This document shows positions 1 to 5,531 of a stretch of 6,995 nucleotides of DNA, piece by piece. A model generated the notes under the pieces. The model searched no databases and was not told the origin of the DNA. It saw only the letters and a program-made list of their open reading frames with translations. The stretch comes from Candidatus Avipropionibacterium avicola (GTDB lineage: Bacteria; Actinomycetota; Actinomycetes; Propionibacteriales; Propionibacteriaceae). The translations under genes and the position numbers were made by a program. The DNA lies in NCBI GenBank assembly GCA_018715445.1, contig DVLP01000444.1:1-6995 (forward strand). The letters are read 5' to 3'. Position 1 is the first letter of the stretch. Each line of letters begins with the position of its first letter.

Positions 1-863
1 GGACCGTGGTGGTCTATTCGGCGCCCGGCAAACCGAGCTCGGTCACGTTGAGCACACCGAACCCGGATGCGAAGGTGGTCGCGAAGGCGAGCTTCCCCGG
101 ATCCGGGGGCCAGTCCGCGCCACGCCACGAGTACCAGATCAACTCCGCCGGGACGATCCGTAGTTTCCCCAGTGGGGGCACGACGATCTCCGGTTCGCCG
201 GGCAACGCGTACACGATCCGGGTCCGGTCCTGCCGTGACGACGGCGCCGGCGACAAGTGCTCGGAGTGGACCACGTCCAACAAGGTGACCGCCTGGACCA
301 AACCGGCCCGACCCGAGCTCAAGCGCGGTGGCAGTGGCACCGAACGCAGCCTGTCGTGGTCGGTGCCGTCGAGCTCCAACGGCCGCAAGGTGGTCCAGGT
401 CCGGTTCCGTGTCAACGGTGGTGGTTGGGAGTCCTCCGGGCTGTCGGGCAGCCGTTCGGTCAGCGGCTACGACAAGACCCTGAAGGTCGAGGTCCAGGCC
501 CGCAACGAGGAGAACGTGTGGTCCGACATCGGCTCCGACACGGTCAAGACCGACTCGGCGCCGGACCCGTCGGTGAAGGTCACCCCGGGTGATCCGGTCA
601 CCCCGGGGGAGATCACCGAGGGCAGCTGCAGCGGCGTCTGTCCCAAGATCAAGATCGAGGTCGACAACTTCCCCAAGAACAGTCAGGTCCGCTGCACGCC
701 CCACTCGCAGCAGCCCGGGCTCGGGGAGTACACCCACCGCACAATCACCATCACCACCGACGGCAGTGGCTACGGCTCGCAGGAGGGCCCGGCCTTCACC
801 GGTCGCGGTGGCAAGGCCTGGGCCGTCTGTGACGGGGTCACCGCCCCCAAGGCCGATTTCTGA
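1..863 (+). CDS. FN3/Ig-like domain surface protein, C-terminal part (5' end outside the window)
   Basis: The reading frame is open from the left edge (first full codon at 3-5) to a TGA at 861-863. It has no convincing start; the GTG at 6 lies inside a domain and has no ribosome binding site, so this is a fragment of a longer gene. About 286 residues are visible. Two beta-rich FN3-like modules can be seen. The first spans roughly 24-296 (Pro-Gly-Lys-Pro opening, then a Tyr-Thr-Ile-Arg-Val-Arg strand, Cys at 231 and 258, and Ser-Glu-Trp near its end). The second spans roughly 300-560 and ends in a Val-Gln-Ala-Arg-Asn...Trp-Ser strand typical of FN3. A Pro/Thr-rich linker follows, then a module of about 80 residues with four Cys (627, 639, 693, 828). 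No membrane segment or LPXTG sorting signal closes the protein, so it is probably secreted or anchored through its unseen N-terminus. Large FN3 proteins directly upstream of MoxR/DUF58/transglutaminase genes are a known actinobacterial arrangement. The ligand is unknown; adhesion or envelope binding is inference. Confidence 0.85.
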   Translation, partial: TVVVYSAPGKPSSVTLSTPNPDAKVVAKASFPGSGGQSAPRHEYQINSAGTIRSFPSGGTTISGSPGNAYTIRVRSCRDDGAGDKCSEWTTSNKVTAWTKPARPELKRGGSGTERSLSWSVPSSSNGRKVVQVRFRVNGGGWESSGLSGSRSVSGYDKTLKVEVQARNEENVWSDIGSDTVKTDSAPDPSVKVTPGDPVTPGEITEGSCSGVCPKIKIEVDNFPKNSQVRCTPHSQQPGLGEYTHRTITITTDGSGYGSQEGPAFTGRGGKAWAVCDGVTAPKADF

Positions 864-873
864 GCAGCAGAGA

Positions 874-880
874 GCGAGGA
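874..880 (+). promoter_or_regulatory. Ribosome binding site for the MoxR gene
   Basis: GCGAGGA ends 3 bases before the GTG at 884. The spacing is shorter than usual, but no better in-frame start with a Shine-Dalgarno sequence lies nearby, and the ATG at 928 is out of frame. This site supports the GTG at 884 as the start. Confidence 0.5.
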
Positions 881-883
881 CGT

Positions 884-1867
884 GTGAGCAGCACCGAGCA
901 GGAGACCATCACCACGGAGCAGGCCGGATGGTTCGCCGAGGCCTTCGCGGCCCTGGTGGCCAATGTCGGGCAGGCCATCCTGGGCAAGGACCATGTCCTG
1001 CGACTGGCCGGCACCTGTCTGCTCGCCGAGGGGCACCTGCTGCTCGAGGACTTCCCCGGCACCGGCAAGACCACCCTGGCCCGGGCCTTGGCGCAGAGCG
1101 TGCAGGGCACCCACTCGCGGATCCAGTTCACCCCGGACCTGCTGCCCAGTGACGTCACCGGCGTGACGATCTTCGACCAGCAGTCACAGCGCTTCGAGTT
1201 CCACCGGGGGCCGATCTTCGCCTCGATCGTGCTGGCCGACGAGATCAACCGGGCCTCGCCGAAGACGCAGTCGGCCCTGCTGGAGGTGATGGAGGAGGCC
1301 TCGGTCACCGTCGACGGCGTGAGCCATCCGGTGGGTCGTCCGTTCATGGTCATCGCCACCCAGAACCCGATCGAGCAGGCCGGCACCTACCGCTTGCCGG
1401 AGGCGCAGCTCGACCGGTTCCTGATGAAGACCTCGCTGGGCCATCCCGACCAGGACAGCGCCATGCAGTTGTTGGCGACCGGGCGACCCCGCACCACCGT
1501 GGTGAGCCCGGTGCTGGGCACCGATGCGGTGGTCCAGATGAGCCAACTCGCCGCGACCGTCACCGTGCAGCCGTCGGTGCTGGAGTACGTCACCGAGATC
1601 GCCGAGGAGACCCGACGCACCGCTGACGTACGGCTCGGGGTGAGCATGCGGGGCTGCCTCGCCCTGGTCCGCAGTGCCCGGGTCTGGGCCGCCGCCCAGG
1701 GCCGGACCTTCGTGGTCCCCGATGACGTCAAGACCTTGGCCCGGCCCTGCCTCACCCATCGGCTGATCCTCGACCCGGAGTCGGAGTTCGACGGGATCAC
1801 TGCCGACGAGGTGATGTCACGGGTGCTGCAGGCCGTCACCCCACCCCAGCTCAGTGGGGCCGCGTGA
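884..1867 (+). CDS. MoxR-family AAA+ ATPase
   Basis: A 327-residue cytoplasmic ATPase, the usual MoxR length. MoxR proteins use ATP to remodel or insert cofactors into partner proteins, and typically work with a vWA/DUF58 protein encoded next door, as here. Visible motifs are Walker A Asp56-Phe-Pro-Gly-Thr-Gly-Lys62-Thr63, Walker B ending Asp119-Glu120 followed by Ile-Asn-Arg-Ala, sensor 1 Asn161 in Thr-Gln-Asn-Pro-Ile-Glu, the Arg170...Asp-Arg178-Phe segment holding the likely arginine finger, and sensor 2 Arg256 in Gly-Val-Ser-Met-Arg. The AAA_3 core is about residues 40-180 and the helical lid about 240-315. Asp56 stands where the first Gly of a textbook P-loop would be; from memory an Asp here is common in actinobacterial MoxR proteins, so activity is expected. 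The GTG start is chosen because GCGAGGA (874-880) lies just upstream and the protein then begins at the expected distance from the core. It starts 20 bp after the FN3 gene and its stop overlaps the DUF58 start. The natural substrate is not known. Confidence 0.95.
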   Translation: MSSTEQETITTEQAGWFAEAFAALVANVGQAILGKDHVLRLAGTCLLAEGHLLLEDFPGTGKTTLARALAQSVQGTHSRIQFTPDLLPSDVTGVTIFDQQSQRFEFHRGPIFASIVLADEINRASPKTQSALLEVMEEASVTVDGVSHPVGRPFMVIATQNPIEQAGTYRLPEAQLDRFLMKTSLGHPDQDSAMQLLATGRPRTTVVSPVLGTDAVVQMSQLAATVTVQPSVLEYVTEIAEETRRTADVRLGVSMRGCLALVRSARVWAAAQGRTFVVPDDVKTLARPCLTHRLILDPESEFDGITADEVMSRVLQAVTPPQLSGAA

Positions 1868-3168
1868 GCTCGATCCGTGCCCGGCTCCGGCTGGTGCTGG
1901 AAGCCGTCCAGCCGCCCGGGTGGGTGCTGCTCGGCGTCGGTGTCGTGCTGGCCGTGGCCGGTCCCGTCCTGGGCTGGGGTGAGTTCATCGCGGTCGCGAT
2001 CGCGATCGGGGTGGTGCTGCTGTGCGCGGCCGGGTTCACGATCGGACGGCAGACCTATCAGGTCGCGCTGCGGATGCAGCGACGTCAGGTCGTGGTCGGT
2101 GAGCGCGCCCTGGGCGACCTGGTCGTCACCAACACCTCGGCCCGTCGGCTGACCCCGGCCCGGATCGAGTTGCCGGTCGGGCGTCGGGTGGCCAGCTTTG
2201 CGCTGCCCGGCCTGGGCGCGCAGGCCTCCCATGACGAGGTTTTCGCGGTGCCGACCGCGCGACGCTCGGTGATCCGGATCGGCCCGGCCCGGACCGTACG
2301 AGGTGATCCGTTCGGTCTGATGGGTCGCCAGGTCCGCTGGACCGAGGTCCTCGAGCTGTTCGTCCATCCGCGGACCGTGGCGATCCCGGGACAGACCGGT
2401 GGTTTCGTCCGAGACCTCGAGGGCTTCACCACCGACGTCGTCACCAACTCCGACCTGTCCTTCCACGCCTTGCGCGAGTATGTCCCCGGCGACGACCGTC
2501 GCCACATCCACTGGCGGTCCTCGGCCCGTCAGGGTGAGTTGATGGTGCGCCAGTACACCGAGACCCGCCGCGCCGAGGTGGCGATCGCGCTCGACCTGGA
2601 CCGCTCCGACTACGACCTCGGTGACGGTCCCGAGACGGCCTTCGAGCTCGCGGTCTCGGTCGCCGGTTCGCTGGCGGTACAGGCCCTGCGCGACGAGAAC
2701 ACCGTGTCGGTGCTGACCAGTGAGGGACAGTTGCGCGCGACCAATCCGCGGCGGGCCCTGGACGAGCTCTGCCTGGTCGAGCTGTCCTCCGGTCCCCGAA
2801 CCGGGCTCCTGTCCGGCACCCGAGCGTCGTCCAGTGGCTCCCGAGCCGGCGTACCCCGAGCCTGGTCGCGGGGCACCCGAGCTGCGTCGAGGGGATCGCT
2901 GGTCACCCTGGCCCGCCAGGTCCAGCACACCGTGGCCAATGCGTCGATGGTCTGCCTGGTCACCGGTGCGGGCGACACGGTCGAACTGGCCCGGCGGACG
3001 ACGACGACCTTCGGTGCCGACGTACGGGTGCTGCTGGTGCGGGTGAGCAGTGACCCCGCCACCGAGCTGTCGGTGCAGACCATCGGCGCGGCCAGCGTGA
3101 TCACCCTGGGACGACTGGAGGACCTGCCCCGGGCCGTTCGGCGTGCGAGCACGGCAGGGATCGCATGA
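1864..3168 (+). CDS. DUF58 (vWA-like) membrane-anchored protein
   Basis: A 434-residue protein. Two hydrophobic helices at about residues 19-36 and 39-59 anchor it in the membrane. The DUF58 signature is clear: Leu203-Arg-Glu-Tyr-Val-Pro-Gly209-Asp210-Asp-Arg-Arg-His-Ile-His216-Trp217, then Ser-Ser-Ala-Arg222 and a Gln-Tyr-Thr-Glu-Thr segment. A vWA-like fold follows. Its metal-site motif reads Asp244-Leu-Asp246-Arg-Ser248, so the middle Ser of Asp-x-Ser-x-Ser is Asp. An Arg/Ser/Gly/Ala-rich insert (about 310-345) interrupts the vWA fold before the Leu-Val-Thr-Leu-Ala-Arg helix; it is made of a degenerate repeat described separately. The GTG start overlaps the MoxR stop by 4 bp and the stop overlaps the next ATG by 4 bp, which suggests translational coupling. 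DUF58 proteins are standard partners of MoxR ATPases. The specific role is unknown; by analogy it would recruit the ATPase to an envelope substrate at the membrane. Confidence 0.93.
   Translation: MSSIRARLRLVLEAVQPPGWVLLGVGVVLAVAGPVLGWGEFIAVAIAIGVVLLCAAGFTIGRQTYQVALRMQRRQVVVGERALGDLVVTNTSARRLTPARIELPVGRRVASFALPGLGAQASHDEVFAVPTARRSVIRIGPARTVRGDPFGLMGRQVRWTEVLELFVHPRTVAIPGQTGGFVRDLEGFTTDVVTNSDLSFHALREYVPGDDRRHIHWRSSARQGELMVRQYTETRRAEVAIALDLDRSDYDLGDGPETAFELAVSVAGSLAVQALRDENTVSVLTSEGQLRATNPRRALDELCLVELSSGPRTGLLSGTRASSSGSRAGVPRAWSRGTRAASRGSLVTLARQVQHTVANASMVCLVTGAGDTVELARRTTTTFGADVRVLLVRVSSDPATELSVQTIGAASVITLGRLEDLPRAVRRASTAGIA
2815..2882 (+). repeat. Degenerate in-frame repeat coding for an Arg-rich insert in the DUF58 protein
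   Basis: Four copies of a GGCNCCCGAGC-like core end at 2825, 2846, 2861 and 2882, with spacings of 21, 15 and 21 bp, all multiples of three. A weaker fifth copy (CCCCGAAC) ends at 2801. The first and last copies share an identical 11-bp core. Each codes for a (Thr/Ser/Pro)-Arg-Ala step, giving a Gly/Ser/Arg/Ala-rich loop that looks disordered. The in-frame spacing suggests slippage or duplication expanded a loop of the vWA domain without breaking the gene. Confidence 0.6.
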
Positions 3169-5441
3169 GCAGTCGGCAGCAACTGGTCCGCCTGGCCGTC
3201 GACTCGGCGGCGGTGCTGGCGTTGCTGGCCACGGTCTGTGTCAGCTTCACCGGCCTGTACGGCGGCGGCTGGGTCTGGGTGGCGGGGATGGGCGGTGCCA
3301 CGCTGGGCGTGCTGATCGGTGCGCTCGCAGCCTGGCGCGGATGGCCGGCCTGGATGGTCGCGGTGGCGGTCGCGGCGGCCTACCTGCTGACCGGCTCGGC
3401 CCTGGCGATGCCGCAGTGGTCGCGCTGGGGGGTGCTGCCCACCGCACAGTCGCTCAGCGGTCTGGTCTTCGGGACCGTCCAGGCCTGGAAGCGGGTGCTG
3501 ACCATCGACGCCCCGATCGGGGCCACCGACAACCTGTTGGTGCTGCCCCTGCTGACCTGTCTGGTCGCGGGCGTGCTGGCGATCACGATCGCGGCCCGGT
3601 CGCCGCGCCCGGGCCTGGCCTGGCTGCCGCCGGCGGTGGCATTGGTGGTGTCGATCGCCTTCGGCGTGCAGACCGCACCACTGGCCGTACCGACCGGTCT
3701 GGCGTTCGTGGTGGTGGCCCTGGTGTGGACCGCGTACCGGCGGGCCCAACAGCGCCACGCCCTGCTGTCCAGCACCGGACTGATCGGGTCCGGGGCGTTG
3801 CGGACCGTGCTCAGTGGGGCCGGCGTGCTGGTGATCGCGGCCCTGGTGGCCGGGCTGCTCACCCCGGTGCTGGTGCCCGACCTGCGCCAGGTGCTGCGCG
3901 ACCGGGTCGAGCCACCGCTGGACGTACGGCAGTGGCCCAGCCCGTTGCAGGAGTTCCGCAGCAACGTCAAGGATCGCCGTACCGATGTGCTGTTCACCGT
4001 GAGCGGGCTGCCCGACGGGGCGGCGGTCCGACTGGCGACCCTCGATGCCTACGACGGGATCACCGCCAATCCGTCCAGCTCGGTCGCCGGCGCCCCGGAC
4101 GGTGGCCGCTACACCCGGATCGGGACGCGGATCCCCGAGACCACACCCGGGACCTCGTTCGACTACCGGGTCCGGATCGTGGCCTACGACGACCGGTGGG
4201 TGCCCACCGTCGGACTGGCCCGCAGCGTCACCATGGACGGGCCGCGGGCGGGCGAGTTGACCCAAGGCTTCCACTACAACCGGGCCACCGGCACCGGGGT
4301 GAGCCTCGACCGGTTGCGTGACGGCGACAGCTACCGGGTCTCGGCGGTGCTGGCCCGCCAGCCCGACCGCAGCGAGCTCCGTACGGCCAACGGTGGCGCC
4401 CTCCAGCTGCCGCGGGCCGAGCCGATCCCCGAGGAACTGGCTGCCCTGGCGCGGGACTGGACCTCCGGCGCCGGCAGTGACGGTGAGGCGGCAATCATGC
4501 TCGAGGAGCAGCTGCGTCGCGGCTACTACAGCCACGGCCTGGCCAACGACGTGCCCTCGCTGTCGGGCCACAGTGCCTACCGGATGGCCCGGTTGGCGCT
4601 GGACCACGACGGGCGGATGGTCGGCGACGAGGAGCAGTACGCCGTCGCCATGGCGCTGATGGCCCGCGAGGTCGGGTTGGCCTCCCGGGTGGTGTACGGC
4701 TTCCGTCCGGCTCAGGGATCGACCGAGCCCGGGGTCGAGGTCCCGGTCACCGGCGACGAGGTCAGTGCGTGGGTGGAGATCAACTTCGAGGGACTGGGCT
4801 GGGTCGAGTTCACCCCGACCCCGGACAAGTCCCGGGCCCTGCCGGAGGACACCACGCGCACCGAGTCGAAGCCGCGGCCCCAGGTGGAGAACCCGCCACC
4901 GCCACCGGACCGACCCGAGCCGTTGCCACCGGACAACACCGAGCCCCTGCCGGGCGAGGAGGACCCCGAGCCGGACCAGCTGGACTGGGCGGCCATCCTG
5001 CGGGTGGTGGCCATGGTGGCCGTTCCGCTGGCTGTGGTGGCCGGTCCGATCCTGGCCGTCGTGGGCCTGAAGCGGCGGCGGCGTCGCCGCCGGGCCGGAC
5101 GTGGATCGGGACTGGACCGGATCGCCGGTGGCTGGGCGGAGCTGCTCGACCGCAGCCGTGACCTCGGGGTGCGTGCGCAGGTGCGGGCCACCCGTACCGA
5201 GAACGCTGCCCTGCTGGCCGAATCGGTCGGTGAGGACCAGCTCGACGGTCTGCGCGGGCTGGCCCAACGCGCCGACTGGGCTGCGTTCAGCGGAGTCGTG
5301 CCCGGCGAGGAGACGATCGAGCAGTACTGGCACGATGTCCGGGACAGCTCGGCAGCGGCCGCTCGGACCGTGCCGTGGTGGCGGCGTTGGTGGGCCGTGA
5401 TCTCGCCCTGGTCGCTGATCCGGCCGTGGCGGGTGTCGTGA
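3165..5441 (+). CDS. Transglutaminase-like (TgpA/DUF3488-type) integral membrane protein, catalytic triad apparently lost
   Basis: 758 residues. Seven hydrophobic segments lie in the N-terminal third (about 10-30, 36-56, 61-81, 123-143, 150-170, 173-191, 216-236). A large domain outside the membrane follows (about 240-605), then an eighth helix (608-631), the stop-transfer run Lys636-Arg637-643, and a cytoplasmic tail of about 115 residues. The positive run fits an N-in/C-in topology with the big loop outside. The transglutaminase core is near residues 450-555: the Gly-Asp-Glu489-Glu-Gln-Tyr-Ala helix, Arg-Val-Val-Tyr-Gly-Phe, Ser534-Ala-Trp-Val-Glu and Gly-Trp-Val-Glu-Phe-Thr550-Pro-Thr-Pro. 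In active TgpA-like enzymes these positions are Cys, His and Asp, so this copy is probably catalytically dead. A Pro/Glu-rich linker (about 569-605) leads to the last helix. The ATG overlaps the DUF58 stop (ATGA). The role is unknown; likely it binds an envelope substrate or scaffolds the FN3/MoxR/DUF58 set. Confidence 0.92.
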   Translation: MSSRQQLVRLAVDSAAVLALLATVCVSFTGLYGGGWVWVAGMGGATLGVLIGALAAWRGWPAWMVAVAVAAAYLLTGSALAMPQWSRWGVLPTAQSLSGLVFGTVQAWKRVLTIDAPIGATDNLLVLPLLTCLVAGVLAITIAARSPRPGLAWLPPAVALVVSIAFGVQTAPLAVPTGLAFVVVALVWTAYRRAQQRHALLSSTGLIGSGALRTVLSGAGVLVIAALVAGLLTPVLVPDLRQVLRDRVEPPLDVRQWPSPLQEFRSNVKDRRTDVLFTVSGLPDGAAVRLATLDAYDGITANPSSSVAGAPDGGRYTRIGTRIPETTPGTSFDYRVRIVAYDDRWVPTVGLARSVTMDGPRAGELTQGFHYNRATGTGVSLDRLRDGDSYRVSAVLARQPDRSELRTANGGALQLPRAEPIPEELAALARDWTSGAGSDGEAAIMLEEQLRRGYYSHGLANDVPSLSGHSAYRMARLALDHDGRMVGDEEQYAVAMALMAREVGLASRVVYGFRPAQGSTEPGVEVPVTGDEVSAWVEINFEGLGWVEFTPTPDKSRALPEDTTRTESKPRPQVENPPPPPDRPEPLPPDNTEPLPGEEDPEPDQLDWAAILRVVAMVAVPLAVVAGPILAVVGLKRRRRRRRAGRGSGLDRIAGGWAELLDRSRDLGVRAQVRATRTENAALLAESVGEDQLDGLRGLAQRADWAAFSGVVPGEETIEQYWHDVRDSSAAAARTVPWWRRWWAVISPWSLIRPWRVS

Positions 5442-5477
5442 CGTGAGTGTCACCGATGCCGTGGGTGTCGTGACGTG
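5423..5477 (+). repeat. Short direct repeat: duplication of the transglutaminase-gene 3' end
   Basis: GGGTGTCGTGACGTG occurs exactly at 5431-5445 and 5463-5477 (15 of 15 bases). The match extends leftward through GCCGTGG (5423-5429 and 5458-5464) if three bases, CGG, are taken as inserted in the first copy. The first copy contains the last codons and stop of the transglutaminase-like gene. The second lies in the gap, running into the candidate -35 region of the RDD-FHA gene. It may be a chance local duplication or a paired regulator site. Confidence 0.65.
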
Positions 5478-5506
5478 GACGCTTCGTGGGTCGGGCACAC
5501 TACGAT
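5476..5506 (+). promoter_or_regulatory. Candidate promoter of the RDD-FHA gene
   Basis: TACGAT at 5501-5506 fits the actinobacterial housekeeping -10 pattern TANNNT. TGGACG at 5476-5481 matches 4 of 6 bases of the -35 consensus with a 19-bp spacer, which is slightly long. Transcription would begin near 5513, leaving a leader of about 20 nt before the ATG at 5532. The promoter would allow the FHA gene to be expressed independently of the upstream operon. The -10 is good and the -35 is weak. Confidence 0.4.
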
Positions 5507-5521
5507 CGGACGAGCAGAGGG

Positions 5522-5527
5522 AAGGAG
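5522..5527 (+). promoter_or_regulatory. Ribosome binding site that sets the RDD-FHA start at 5532
   Basis: AAGGAG sits 4 bases before the ATG at 5532. The alternative upstream GTG at 5475 has no such site, overlaps the candidate promoter and would add 19 residues ahead of the RDD domain that do not look like part of it. The ATG at 5532 is therefore preferred. Confidence 0.8.
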
Positions 5528-5531
5528 CAGG

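Noticed and set aside
1076..1080. Asp instead of Gly at the first P-loop position of the MoxR ATPase (Asp56) as a sign of inactivation
   Set aside because: The essential Gly-Lys-Thr, Walker B, sensor and arginine residues are intact, and Asp at this site appears common in actinobacterial MoxR proteins.
1387..2928. 513-codon minus-strand open frame under the MoxR and DUF58 genes
   Set aside because: Same GC-bias effect; no domain, no ribosome binding site recognised and fully overlaps two genes with intact motifs.
3143..4321. 392-codon + strand open frame overlapping the transglutaminase-like gene
   Set aside because: The Gly/Arg-rich translation lacks the membrane segments and motifs seen in the correct frame starting at 3165.
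5438..5453. GTGAC/GTCAC inverted repeat after the transglutaminase-like gene as a terminator
   Set aside because: Only 5 bp of stem with a 6-base loop, no extension and no T-run; likely chance in this composition.
5475..5531. GTG at 5475 as an earlier start for the RDD-FHA protein
   Set aside because: No ribosome binding site, it overlaps the promoter-like element, and the ATG at 5532 has a strong AAGGAG 4 bases upstream.
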